A stretch of 64,000 nt of DNA, taken from assembly GCA_030248225.1 (NCBI GenBank), contig JASANE010001521.1, forward strand, positions 1 through 64,000, given 5' to 3'. The notes below the pieces were generated by a model that was not told the DNA's origin, did not search any database, and saw only the letters and a list, made by a program, of their open reading frames with translations. This document shows positions 32,171 through 44,189 of the stretch, piece by piece. The first letter of the stretch is position 1. Every line of letters begins with the position of its first letter. Origin of the DNA: Trileptium ribeirensis (Eukaryota > Nematoda > Enoplea > Enoplida > Thoracostomopsidae). A program made the position numbers and the translations under genes.

Positions 32171-35100
32171 ATGCTACCTTTGAGCAGAGCAGCAACTTTG
32201 CCTTTGGCAGTCGGTGCCGCAGGTCCATACGTGGGGGCTGTGCCTGGATGCAGTCGCTCGGTACACCTATCGTCGTTTCGTGATAATTGGCAAGCGGGAA
32301 GACATTATGTTAGTTTTTTCCGCGACTTTGTTTTATTTTTAACTAAATATATTTTCTTAGCAACGCTTCGGTCAACTGATAAAATACCTTAGTCAAATGA
32401 AGTTTAGGTAATTCTTGTGGACCGTCGGTGTCGCAATGTTTGGCTTGGACATAGCTAAAAGTAGTAAAAAGCACAACTATTTTAAGTGATTGTTTGGAAT
32501 CTACACAGTCCAAATTTTTGGCAGAACTGGAAATACCTATGGGAATTTTTCCTCAACTCAGCTGCTGGGGCCGTACCCGCTTTCCTCGGGTCAACTATGG
32601 GGTTCTATAATTGCATTTCTCATGTCTTTCAAACATACACAACATTTTTTATCATTGTTTTTGGTGCATATTTATTGTGTAAGCACTGAAAATGCTTATT
32701 TCTGCGGGCTGCACTTCATTTTACATAGAATTTTGTCATAAATATACGAAATGTAAGCTTTGAAATTGAGTTTTGTTATAACTTTTTCTTGTTGGGACGG
32801 TCATTTTTGGTGTGACCTGACAATACCGGGGGTGCTGGGGTGAGAGTTGAAGGAAAAATTTAGCTGGGGGCATGACCTGGTAAAAACGGCCAAAGTCATG
32901 GTGGGAGTTGGAAAATCCCGGGGCCCTCTGTGAAGAGGCCGGCTTATATCCTTGAGGCAAAATAGCATATTGGGTTATGGCTCTTTTCTATAACCACTAT
33001 GGATTTGGCGCAAAATTGCTTATATTTCTCGAACTTACTACACTAAAGGCGCAACGCTAGTGTGTAATAATTTAGGTTTGTCTTAGAAAAGGGACTTGTG
33101 TGTTTTGTAGCTGTTATATGGTTAACATACCTAATTTTTTGTTTTTTTGCTAATTACTATGTACTTCATCTAATGGTCTATGTTCACGGGACCTGTTATT
33201 GTCAGGTAATGTTTGGTGAAATATCAGTGTTGTAAGAGTCTTTGCATTCACCGACAGAATTAACTGCACACGCGCACGCACGCAAAAGCGTTGACACGTA
33301 TTTTCGTACTTGCACGCGCGTTTTTATACAGTTAATTCTGTATGTGATTGTAGTACTAAGATAAAAATGTTATCCTGTTTAGTCACGAAATTCTGATTTT
33401 TCAAAAGAAACCATAGAAATACTGTTTTGCTTTTCAGCCGACGCGCTATAAAACGAAGCCGCTGACGTACGAAATGGCACAATTGCCGACAATGATCAAC
33501 GTTCGGAAATCATGGCTTACATGGCACACAAGTAAGGCTTCATAATTTGATTTTGTCGCCCGGCCATTGTTCTCCGAAACTCGTTCGTTCTGTTGGAGAG
33601 TCTCTTGTCAGGGTATTCCATGCTGTGAGAAGTATCTAAAATGAGACTATTTTTACCGCGTACATAGTATTTATCTTTTTGTCTACTGGAAAAAATAGTA
33701 GCTGTCGAAAGCAACAAAAATTCAACATTGCACATTGTGGGGCTTTGCCAAAGCTGCTTATCTCTGAGCATTACTCACAGGAATGTAAAACTGCCGAATA
33801 TGTGTGTGATTGAAAGTCTGATTTATAATTAGATTATAAGTTTTGTTGTGGTTAATATAAAATAAAAAATAAATTTCTATCATATAAAATATTTATTTGT
33901 TCATTTATTTAAATTTTGTTAACAAAATTTTGGAAATTTTTTGATAACGAATTTTTCGTTTGTGAATAAATTTTCGATCGCATTGACGAAACCAGGAATG
34001 CATAATATGTTTTATTTTAGCTCTAGGTGTTAGTTGCACCGTTTTCTGTATTTTCCTAGTAATGATAATATATAAATTTATTTCGTCACATTATTGTCGG
34101 ACACTTTTAAAAGATTGTTTTGGACTAACGAAAGTCTTGAAATTTTTTCATGTTCGCTCTTCTCTGCTCATTTTTTATTAGAAGGGTAGAGTTAATAATT
34201 AGTTTCCAATTTATTTCTCAGTCGTGTCTTGTGAAGCCAGATTGGTTATTTTTGCTACTGCGTCAGCGGTAATCTGCTGTTTTGGAATGCTGCTTAAAGA
34301 ACACTGCTTGAATAGGCGTTCTACTGACGTGCTCATTATATCAATGCGAAGAAAGTACTGCAGCAAGTTGTACGTTTTTGACTAGAGGATATCAGACATT
34401 TTACCTAATTCATGAGAAAATTATTTGCCTGACGATTTAACCTTATTACAACCAGTCGTGACCATAAATAACTGATGCAAAATAATCGATCGATCTCGAT
34501 TAAACGAAATTTCGACCGATTTTGTTGCCACCATCTTTTTTTGCACCATGTACAAAACGTTATTAGAGAACAAAACTCGAATTTCAATAGCCGTATACAA
34601 TTTCGACATTTTTCTGTTCCATAACGCCATTAGCGCATTTAATTCGGCCCTTGTACTTTAACACCAATGTGTTCGCGAATATTTTCAAATTATAATGTAT
34701 GAAATATGAAACGAACTAATTTCTGTTCTTTTATACAAAAATGAAATTTGTGTTCAGTGAACAACGGAATCGCATTTGCTTTTGACAAAAGAGGATGGTA
34801 AGCGGCGCAGCTTAAGTTTACTCATGCATTAAACAATAATATATATTTCTATTGCCACCTGGAAAATAGCGCTTCAATGCATTGAAACCTATAATGTTCT
34901 TTTTACCCAATTTGATCGAATCTTTGATATTAGGGACGGAGATGAAACTCTAAACGAAAATACGCAGTTACAAAAAGTTTAGTAATCGAGATGCTTTGTG
35001 AGTTGCGGTGACTGATGCGTAATCCACTGATGATGGTAGCATTTTGGTCGTAATACCTCTCATTTGGTAATCATAACCGTAATTATGCCCGGTTTTAGGT

Positions 35101-36754
35101 AATCTCGAAGGCTTCGGTATTGACAGACCGCACCGTGCCGGTGAAGACGAAGTGATTCGACGATTTATGCGGGGAACTTGGCCGGGGATATTTGTCACTG
35201 AGGTACTGTTCATTCGCAGCAATACGCAGCTAAGCTGGATGGCAATGCTTTTATTTTATGGTGTTACGATTGAAGTGATGCGCCACATGTTAGCACAACT
35301 TAATTCGATAAAAACCATTTACCACTTTATGGCGTCCGCTTCAGTCATACTACCAGTCCGTTTGTGACAGTTGACGTGGTTAGAACTCCAGTGATGTTTT
35401 TTGATCGCTGGAAATGTATTCTGCGCATGTTAAGGTGCGTTCACACCTCAAACTTTTTGCTTAAATTTTGAGCTCATATGATAGAATTTTATTGTGATGT
35501 TTCAAAACATTAAATCATGATTTGAGCTCAAACCTTGTCAGGTAGTACATCTCGTCGGTGCTTGGCTGCAGGAAAAGTTGGAACAGTGTTTAAAACTTAC
35601 ATAAAAATGCAAAATTTTGCTATAAATTTAATGAAAAATTTTAAATATGAGAACACGCTTTTAGTCATTTTCTTTTTTCCAAGAAGCGTAGAATTTTCTA
35701 CCCTTTTGCAATGCCTTGAATTTGTTTTCTGTAACATAACTGTTTTCAGAAAGGTTTTTCGGAAGGTCATAAGCTTGAGCGTATTTCGTTGGCGAATCAA
35801 CGTGTGTGTGAACTCCAAAGGTTCAACTCCATCGATGAAAACTCGGGGAAGCATCCACGGAATTTCGTAGAGCGAAACGGTCCGATATTAAGCGTCCAGG
35901 GATGGTCGTACCATGGTGGGGGCCGATGTAAATCATGATAAATTGTGTTCCAATAACCCCCAACGATGTATTTGAGCAGCAATCGACTAAACTTCCCGAT
36001 GAGATCATAGTATGGGACATCGGTATGGTCTTCTTGGCCTACGAGCAGCTGACGGAGCCAATCTCATTGGGGACCTCAAAGGTATTAACACGTAGGCGAC
36101 GTGCGCAATCATTCGAACGCGTCCCGTGAAGCACTCCTGTGGCTTACTAAGCTCCTTGGATCCGACCGTGGGAAATGATCCGAAATGAATAATGTAGTTC
36201 CGCCCTTGAGGTTACGATAGCTGGGGTAGAACGGGCATTGCATTTTCAAGTTGCGTAGTGCAACAGCGTTACGTCTGTTACATATGCTTGACTTCTGCTG
36301 CGATATTGGTGCTCCAGTTAAAGCTCTGGAGTCTTATTTTGACGGCAAGGCCACGGCGAAAAATAACTGCACAAAATACGAATGAACAACATTTGCTTGG
36401 GAGCGAGTGTTCAGGTTTTATGCGCCTATTTTTGTCCCAAACTCTAGATTTTAAGATTATTTGGCGATGGTTTTGACGATAATGAAGCCCAACTAAGGTA
36501 CTTATGAGCGTCTGATTGAGCCACATAGCACTCACGTTCTTTGGTAACGATTAATATATTTTTAGCTTGTAATCAAAAGACGAGGCAATCTGGTCGTTAT
36601 CGCCGGCATTGTACGTCCAGCGATTACCGCAAGGAAAATGTACTGGCTTCTCGGATATACCGAGGAAATGCTTAGCTACATTCTGAAGCAGCCAGTGAAA
36701 TTGGAATTGCAATCCGTGCTAAATCGTGAAGATGTTGTATTTCGATACATTTGA
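32171..36754 (+). CDS. MRPS24: Mitochondrial small ribosomal subunit protein uS3m (MRPS24)
   Basis: Mitochondrial small-subunit ribosomal protein occupying the uS3 position. Exons: 32171-32308, 33438-33531, 35099-35202, 36566-36754; phases 0, 1, 0; total 525 nt, 174 residues against about 167 in human. Exon 1 encodes an Ala/Arg/Ser-rich presequence without acidic residues (MLPLSRAATLPLAVGAAG), consistent with mitochondrial import, and ends QAGRHY. Exon 2 gives KTKPLTYEMAQLPTMINVRK. Exon 3 gives NLEGFGIDR and DEVIRRFMRGTWPGIFVTE. Exon 4 gives LVIKRRGNLVVIAGIVRP, MYWLLGYTEEMLSYIL, QPVKLELQSV and ends VVFRYI, matching the family's C-terminus. Start at 32171 is ATG, preceded by in-frame GTG. No frameshift seen. 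Confidence 0.95.
32380..33090 (+). repeat. Dispersed repeat family Z, copy 1 (MRPS24 intron 1)
   Basis: Matches copies at 42625-43000 and 60340-60910. GTGGACCGTCGGTGTCGCAA (32419) corresponds to TTGGACTGTCGGCGTCGCAA (42799). CGAAATGTAAGCTTTGAAAT (32747) corresponds to 60640. TCATTTTTGGTGTGACCTGA (32801) corresponds to 60689, followed by AATACC and GGGGGTGCTGGGG in both. It ends around GGCAAAATAGCATAT (32958; 60833). Non-coding; termini and class not resolved. Confidence 0.7.
33254..33341. repeat. Hairpin ACAGAATTAACTG
   Basis: ACAGAATTAACTG (33254-33266) and CAGTTAATTCTGT (33329-33341) form a perfect 13-bp inverted repeat around a CG-rich CACGCGCACGCACG interior. It lies in MRPS24 intron 1, about 100 bp before the exon 2 acceptor. 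Small foldback; function unknown. Confidence 0.75.
34470..34535. repeat. Fragment of the CGATTAAACGAAATTTCG family
   Basis: GCAAAATAATCGATCGATCT, then CGATTAAACGAAATTTCGAC, in MRPS24 intron 2. It is the best-preserved end of the family also seen at 23186 and 59845-59990. Non-coding. Confidence 0.6.
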
Positions 36755-38214
36755 CAGAATTTATAAATGATTTTTATCATATCATGCGTCGACATTTATT
36801 TTACTGTACCGTTATGCATCGATAGATTTTTCTGTGGATCACATCAAGCATGTCGTAATTCGACTCGCTGTAGTTTGCGGGTGGGAGGTCGGGCACCAAA
36901 AATTACATGTGTGGTTGAACGCGGATGTGGATTCGGATAGTACCAAAATTACCGATGTATATTCAAAATTAACTAAGTTCGGACAGGGGATAGTTAAAGG
37001 AAAAAACCCAGTCTTCGAACCGCATTGTAGACCTAGCATACAAGCCAATTTGCGGTTCCGGAAAAATAATTTTGTAAATTTGCTTTACGAAGTTATATAC
37101 GTGGTGCGTTAACTCAGTTCGCTGGGTACCGTGCGGGTTATTCGCTCGCGCTGCACGAAACCTTTAAGGGTTCGAGTAGCGTCGTAATAGCTGAGTGGTA
37201 AGAGAGCTTTAGAGTATTCGATACATCGCCCCATTCACAGTTTATTTAGCGCTTTTCGAAATGCAACATAATTCATGAAGTATAGTGTTAAAAATTTCAC
37301 CAAGGATTCATAAATTTAACCAGCATTTCGTATACGTGATCAAAATTTGGATCAGTCTTAAAAATCTGGTTCTTGCAGAATTTTAAAACGAGTGCTAATG
37401 CTGTCGAGTTTGACTCGTTATTTACTTTAATTTTTTTCAATCTTTTTAGATTTGGAGCAATGTCCAGAAATAAGCTTTCTGTAGCGGTTCCACATTCATG
37501 GTACATTATATTGACATTTTTGCTATAGGTGCCCGATGTGTGTAAGCTTAGGGAGATGTGGTAGATGATTCCCACAGGGGAGTGACCAAAGATTTCCCAA
37601 GTCTTCAGAGTTTTTCTTATAATTTTCTCAATCATCCCCAATTATTCTTTAAATGTGCAATTCTGCTCCCTGTAACATGAACTTACCCAACAGGTGTAGG
37701 GGTCCTCACTAGGTTATGAATCCAGTTGTGTTTTGTACTTTGCTTATTTGTGCTATATATATTTGTTTTCACAGTAAAGTTTATTGCATTATAACGCGGC
37801 GGTGGCGTTTATGTTTATCATGTCTCCACGTTTAAAATTACTGTACTAAACTGTAAGGGTGGAGACATTGGCACCTAAACCGTTTTAAACCCATTAAGAG
37901 GTCGTGACGTACGCCATATATCAAGTAAAATTTCCGAAATCGACCATGACGTACGAAGTACGTCTGAAGTTAAGAAAGGCCCATGACGTACGTTGTAGGT
38001 CTTACTGATATTTATTAAATATATTGTTTACAAATTAGCGTACGATTGAAAAAATTATATGCTAATGTGTGCGTTGTACTACGATTGTGTTTCGGATTGA
38101 TGATGTATATGCTGGGTACGGCATGGGCAGCCAAATACCTTAGTACACTTTCAGCTTATACGTAGTATTATAAAGGTTTACAAATTATTTACAAAACAAT
38201 GTTCCGCATAGTTC
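36755..38214. other. Region between MRPS24 and the piggyBac relic
   Basis: No gene recognised. A plus frame at 36834-37112 (92 codons) and a minus frame at 37297-37641 (114 codons, including APNLKRLKKIKVNNE) show no convincing homology or splice context. At 37870-38010 the word CATGACGTACG or GTGACGTACG occurs three times next to TTTTAAACCCATTAAGAGG. These could be subterminal repeats of the adjacent piggyBac element (family target TTAA), but no matching opposite end was found. Confidence 0.35.
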
Positions 38215-39880
38215 TCATATATCTTAGCGAATCATTCCCTGTGATAATCGACGAAGTAGGTAACAAAACATAATCTAGGTGCACCAGGACAGTAATGTCT
38301 GATGTCCTTTGTAATATTTTTCGCATAACAAACACGGCAGCGCTTTTGTGGGTTGCGTTAGGGCTTTTCGGAATCAGTTTTTTGAACTGGTATCAGTTTT
38401 GAAACGCACTGAATCCCCGTGACAAGTTTCTGGTTCATCATGATTAATCGGCTGGCTAGCTGACTGTCGTTTAAATATAAGAACATAATATGATGGTATT
38501 CGAAAAGTTTCGCCATATTTAGTAAAAACAGCATGACGGAAGCATTTGAGGCTATCCTCTCCCTCTTATCCAGCACCCGACAACCACGATTTACACATAA
38601 TTCAGGCGTTTGTTACCGACAGGTCAACAATATGATATATCTTCATGTACCATCGCCTGAATTAGTGTGAACAAGCACGATATGAAATGAACTGATCTTT
38701 CGCGTGAACGCCTCACATTTTGGCATTATACTCGTTTATACAAGCTGACATTTCAACTTCTCATCCCTTCTTGCTTTTTGTCTGGACCATTTCGTGTTTA
38801 TGTTTAGCACTCAGCGCTATGACTTCTTGATTGTCACGCCAGTGGAAATCCCACACGGACTGACTGTTCCCAGGTGACTTCGCCTTTTGTTGAGCTTGTT
38901 GTGAACCACATCCTTCGGTACACCCTTGCGATTTTTATTTACGATTCCCGCTAATTGAGTTCTGTTCCAGCAAATAATCAGCCAAGGATACACTTGTACA
39001 GTAATTATCCGTATATATAACATGCCCCTTGCAGCAGTTAGCTGTATCAGCTAGCTTCTTCACAACCTTCTCAGTATTCCTGGCCCAGACAACTCATCTT
39101 GTCCGCCAGTGAAAAGCCACGGATAGATGCAGAAAGCTTTGGGCTGACACATTAAATAAGGTTTCAGTTCATATTTGTGCTTTTTACCCATTATGTATTG
39201 GCGAAAAAACACTGTTCTTCGAAACCCATACAAAGACTCGTCGATTGACAGCTCGCAACCAGGCTGCCAGATATCTCGCATAGCCTTACGAAACGGATTG
39301 AGAAGTATATACTATGAGAATTCGCTGATCTTTATCATCGTCGCCATTGTAAAAGTTGAGTATAGAAGTTATGAGAAGGTACCGGTTGTAGTACATTGAC
39401 TCGCACACGGTTGTTGAACTGAAACACAGAATTTCTCGACCAATAGTCTAGTATGTATATCGTTAATAGGATACAGTCCCATTATTAGGACAGTTGTGAG
39501 ATAACATTGCAGCTGTTCCTCGGTGACGTCTGACCAAGGTTTAACTCTGGAAAATCTAGTAACACGACGAACTCACATTTGCTTTTTTGCATAAGCATTA
39601 ATTTCTGTTATCATGGTGTCAATTCGTTCGTCCGTGAATACAAGCTTGAAGAAATAAAACTGGTCTGCATCGACAGGAATGTTAATTTTGATATCCTTAC
39701 GTTCAGCGAATTGGAAAATTTGGGGACTTCCCATTGTATTGTCATCCCACGAACGCTTTGAAATATCATCTGCGTGGTTATGGGCTGCTATTGAATTGTC
39801 GGAATTACCATAACCGTCGGAACTATCACTATCGCTCGATTCGCGGTCAGAATTGTCCAACAGGTCGATGGTTCCATCAA
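38215..39880 (-). pseudogene. piggyBac-like transposase, broken
   Basis: Minus-strand relic of a DDD transposase that cuts and pastes DNA at TTAA. In order: acidic N-terminus with DSSDSDSSDG, then DADQFYFFKLVFTDERIDTM (39860-39573); TEEQLQCYLTTVLIMGLYP (about 39520-39460); ELSIDESLYGFRRTVFFRQY with the first catalytic Asp (39281-39060); VIYTDNYCTSVSLADYL with the second Asp (about 39020-38970); NRKGVPKDVV; INEYNAKM then a stop and GVHAKDQFISYRA (about 38700), where the expected Gly-Gly-Val-Asp has become stop-Gly-Val-His; and a C-terminal zinc-ribbon KRCRVC with spaced Cys residues and CF (38345-38230). At least four frame breaks. Third catalytic Asp lost. Not functional. Confidence 0.88.
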
Positions 39881-39884
39881 AAGT

Positions 39885-41190
39885 TATGCTTAATCCAAGT
39901 TCCCGCCACCGTCTCAGAAGTTTCGGTATTCAGGAGTGTATAGTTACAATCGGAATTTAGTTCACAAAAATCGAACGAAGATTAGATCGATTTCAATTGC
40001 TTGCGTTTAATCGATCGTCTGTAGTTAATTTACCGGGGTTCGGATGTATTATAAAAAATTATTAGTTTAGCGAATTTAACATCGATTAATTGCGATATGG
40101 TTCGATTTCGACCGCGCTTGATTCGATGCGCACTTAATTCTAATGTATCTGTACTTGCTTTTGATTAGAAGCTTTTAATGTCATCGAACTATCATTCACA
40201 TGGTGGTGACAATATACGGTCGGTTCTTTACAAGATTACAAAGCAAATTTGGAAATCATAACAGTGGAAGCTTTTTCGGCTCAAACTGTTGCATAGAGGT
40301 GTTTTAGCGGATTGCGTCTGAATTTGTAAGTGTAGAATATTTATCATTAACGTGTTAGTGTATTAAATTTTGCAATAAGCATATGAATTAAGAATAATTA
40401 CACTAGTTTTTTGTTAAGCATAAAGCAATGTTAAATATTATAAGCATAAACAGTTTCTGCGCAGGTGAAGTTGACATCGAAAGCCTGGCTGGAACTTGAC
40501 ATGATCCGCCGTAATCTAGCGTTGAGATGTCTCAAATATAGGTAGTTCAGTTGTAAAATGGTATTGATTTCGGGTTTGCTAGTGGCTATGAGAGCGACAT
40601 AAAATTGTTCCAACGTCATTACCTTTCGGATTTTTCCGGTGTACGAAGCCAGGAACCACGTGAACGTAACGACAGTAGAAGCTTTATGTGCAAACGATAA
40701 ACGGACACACAGATACCGTGGCTAAAGCCACAGTATATAGTGGCGGCGACGTAGTTGACACTAGCGATCCAGCAGCAAACTTTCTGCAAATTTTTGGATA
40801 ATATTCGCTGAGGTATCTAGTGTGCAAAAACTACTTCGCCACATCCAATTCTAGTAGCAAAGGAACAGAACCTTGACGTGAACAAGTAGTATATGTAAAA
40901 GTTATATTTGATTCAATCAACTCCGTGATATATTTAAAACAGGATTGTTAGCCCTATATATACGAAATACCTATTTTTTCACTAGAAATGCCATAAATGC
41001 AATGCTGATGAGTATTATCGCTCATCTATATTATATACATTTAATGCAGATTTATTCACATACGTACATTCTCACATATTCTATCAACAGTCTCACAAAG
41101 TAATAAAAAACACCTTGCTAATGATATGGATTATATATGCGGCCAAGAACCCTGAAGAGCCAAAGTGTAAATGCATGTCATGCAGTTCTC
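39885..41190. other. Region without a recognisable gene
   Basis: 39960-40140 has imperfect short repeats of CGATT/TCGAT words (ATCGATTTCAATTGC, TTTAATCGATCG) resembling the CGATTAAACGAAATT repeat family. A minus frame at 40431-40619 (EQFYVALIATSKPEINTILQ) reads cleanly but I do not recognise it, and there is no obvious splice partner. The remainder is AT-rich with nothing supported. Confidence 0.3.
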
Positions 41191-41195
41191 GGATA

Positions 41196-42110
41196 TGCTA
41201 AGCCATAGGCTAAGTTTAGGTCCTGATATGAGGCATACACTAAGCCTAAACCGGGGGGTTGCCACCACCGAACCCCAGCTCTAAGCTGTTCTTTTTCCTA
41301 ACGATATAACGTAAGGACTATCAGGGTTACCTGGGACCATTGCACAATCATATTATATATAAAAACAAAAACCTACAATATATTATATATGGAAAGTACA
41401 ATAAACTTCCTATTAAACCCCGAGTTAACAAAACAAACTCAACAACGTTCAATTCGGAGATACCCTGGGCTAAAACGGAGATGAAAAGACAACTCGAAAC
41501 TATTAGTACAGTACTCGCCAGAAATAGGTTGTGTTTGTTCTAAGAGCTGGCTCGAGACTGATACAAATATATACTGTTCGGCATTATTACCTAAGCACTT
41601 TCGGCATTCAAATATGCGTAACCCCACGTTACGTAATACGACGGTGAGTTTAAATTCCGAGCAGCAAGCCAATAGCCACGTGCAATAAACTGCAAATTCG
41701 CTTAGCCTAGTACAAACTGACCCAGTCTGACACGTACACAAGTGCGAGACTTCTTTAATCGTCGCAGTAATTACAAATTTTTTTACCCGTGTGTGGTTAG
41801 TTGATGGCTGCCCTACTACCCTCCTGAATAGCACCGTCTCTTGTCAATCGATTTTAATTGCGAAAGTCGCCAATCAACAATGTTGCAATTATAATTCTTT
41901 AGATTAAACCGTAAAACATCGCTCGCTCGCAGGTAATAGTGAGCCAAAAACGGGAGCGTATATCGGCGTTTCGAGTCTTATCCTAAGCTAAGATCTTTAT
42001 ATGAGACATACACTAAGCCTAAGCTTAAGTCGGGGGGCTGCCGCCCCCGAACCCCGAGCTCTAAGCTGTTCCTTTTCTAACGTTATAAGATACCGCAAAG
42101 GTACTTGGGC
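41196..42110. repeat. Direct-repeat pair (about 130 bp) flanking about 650 bp
   Basis: 41225-41300 and 42000-42075 are direct repeats: GATATGAGGCATACACTAAG against TATATGAGACATACACTAAG, then CCGGGGGGTTGCCACCACCG against GTCGGGGGGCTGCCGCCCCC, then CGAACCCC and GCTCTAAGCTGTTC in both. The G-run/C-run core can form a strong stem. They could be ends of a small terminal-repeat element or two copies of a short repeat; no coding content recognised. Confidence 0.65.
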
Positions 42111-42624
42111 CAAAAAGTGGATGGCGAAGTATCTTTATCTGCAACGTATTATACCACGCGTTAAATACAGAAGACAAATATGTATCGTAGGCTAGATGAA
42201 TTTAAGAGGATACTTAATTCAGAGGATTGCATTTATATATTAACCTGGCGTGAAAAACCCTAGATATCGGCAACCTTTAACTCGACCACTGATGCTGTTT
42301 TATTTTGTAGCCTTTGATAGATGTGTGATATATAATCATGTATGCGAAATTTTCCACTCAATGCCTATGGCCAGATGTGTGATAGTCTCTTTCTAATGCA
42401 TCAGAAGGGTCGACGTTTGTATCGTCACAATTCACATTTCTCTATTAACTACTTTAAATATCAAAAATTTTTTTAATTACACTTAGTTACTTAGCTAGTG
42501 ACCAGTATTTATTTTTATCCGTCTATATTTTCCAGCCATACTGCATATTTATACCCAACGGTCTCAGCGTAGCATCTAGTTACAATCTAACATGGCACTA
42601 CCCATTCCTTTCGCGAAAAGGATT

Positions 42625-43000
42625 ATAAAAACATGCTATATATACTAAGCACCTAGGTCGGCAAATCCCAACTATCGTAAAATTTATTGGACCTTAACAA
42701 TTGAAAACGGAGAAACAGAAAAGAAAAGCAAAATGGAAATCTGAATCTTCGTGCCTAGCTTTGTAATAGTAGGCGCATTATAATGTAGAAATTCGTTTGG
42801 ACTGTCGGCGTCGCAAACTTGAGCTTGGTTATAACCAATGTAGTAAAATGCACAAACTACGGGACCATATATATCTTTGCGGAAAAATAGTATAATGGAT
42901 TATGCTTTTCTTCTATAAGACTGTGGGTTTGGTGCATTATCTTGTCAAATTTAGTGCACTAAAGACCCAACGGCAGTTGGGGAATACGGAAAAAAACAAA
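42625..43000 (+). repeat. Dispersed repeat family Z, copy 2
   Basis: ACTAAGCACCTAGGTCGGCA (42643) matches ACTAAACGCCTAGGTCGGCG at 60360. TTGGACTGTCGGCGTCGCAA (42799) matches MRPS24 intron 1 at 32419. TATCTTTGCGGAAAAATAG (42870) corresponds to TATCTTTACGGCAAAATAG (60823). It lacks the GGTGTGACCTGA segment of the other two copies, so it carries an internal deletion. Confidence 0.65.
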
Positions 43001-43064
43001 TAATTCTTCCCAATTTCTTATAAACCCTAAGTTCATGTGTCAATAATGAATGTTCTTAATTACG

Positions 43065-44186
43065 TAGGGCTTGGCCGATGTTGAAAAATACCGATCGCCT
43101 ATACCTATATTTTCAAAACACATTACGTGATGCATTCTATGTTAAAATACATGAATATTTCATCACCAGTGCTGTTTTCAATTTTGGCGAAGATTGGCAC
43201 CCATCCTGTTTAAAATTACTACGCATTCAGTTTCTGAGAGAATTTTTGTCTATCGGTGTTACTCTTAACTCACCTTCGCATGGATGTATTTCGACAAATT
43301 GTTGTTCTATAGCAAAGGTGATGAAGATGCACCCTTTAGCTGAACGCTAAGAGCTCCGACGTTATCTTGCGGGTCAAAATGGCTAAACACGAGCCTCTAT
43401 CTAATCAAATATGGGCGCCCGTGTTTCGCAGCTCATATATCGCGATCTCGGTTAGCTAGAGTCCAGCAAGAATACATAAATATTTCATGTCATTTTTGAT
43501 GTTGTCAATAGGTTTAGGGTCGATGAACCCGATTTGCAGATTTGGTATGGTCAGGCTTCAGTGTTTTTGGTTATATTTTGTGCGTAGTGCATTAAAAATT
43601 TATTAGCTTTTCGGTACCCTGAAAACGATGGTTTAGTTATATGGAATCCATGACGAATATGAGGGTATATGGTAGACTAACTCGGTTTACATCATACAGT
43701 CTGACTCTGTTTCTGGTATAGCTTGAAGGGAATCTAGAACGGACCGTATGTTTGTCGAGACATTGGTACGGTCATCTAGAATCCAACTGAATCAACTATA
43801 CGCGAAACCACAGTATCTCTGTTTCAATCTCGTTTGCCATGTACTGGCAGCTTGGTCATTAGTCCTCAGGTCCACCACAAAATCCTCAATCTTTTTTCCA
43901 GAATTGTCAGGTTAGCAGGAAGCAAGAAAGGAATTTGTGACGTACGGTTGGCGCAGGAATCAAACCGTTTATGTTTTTAGTGTGTGGAAACACTTCGGCG
44001 CCAACTCCAACTTTGAAGCCAATGTTTCGGTTTTATGTGGGGAAACAGAATATGATTCGTGATTTTCTAGACAGTTTCACATTGTTTCTACCGTTTGCGA
44101 TATCAGTATCGATATTTTTGATATTTCAAAGACGCCGATACCCATAATGCGAATATCGACCGATACCAATAATCGGCCAAGCCCTA
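43065..44186. mobile_element. MITE with TAGGGCTTGGCCGAT ends (about 1.1 kb)
   Basis: Perfect 15-bp terminal inverted repeats TAGGGCTTGGCCGAT (43065-43079) and ATCGGCCAAGCCCTA (44172-44186). Subterminal regions repeat ATACCGATCG/CGATACC words. The flanking octamers (TAATTACG and CAAATAAG) do not match, so the target duplication has decayed or one end is rearranged. The interior (about 43140-44050) contains a piece of the W/X/Y family (GGTGATGAAGATGCACCCTT at 43317, then TTTCGCAGCTCATATATCGC at 43422), so this is a nested or composite element. Termini are hAT-like. Confidence 0.75.
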
Positions 44187-44189
44187 CAA

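Noticed and set aside
35020..35070. Hammerhead ribozyme suggested by CTGATGA near 35031
   Set aside because: No GAAA core or flanking stems in the required arrangement. Other CTGATGA words (22445, 27802) also lack them.
35797..36130. Overlapping frames on both strands in MRPS24 intron 3 as a nested gene
   Set aside because: Locally GC-richer but no recognisable domain on either strand.
36834..37112. 92-codon plus-strand frame as a gene
   Set aside because: No recognised homology, no splice context, next to repeats.
37297..37641. 114-codon minus-strand frame as a gene
   Set aside because: Low-complexity Lys/Asn-rich composition expected from AT-rich DNA; no recognised domain.
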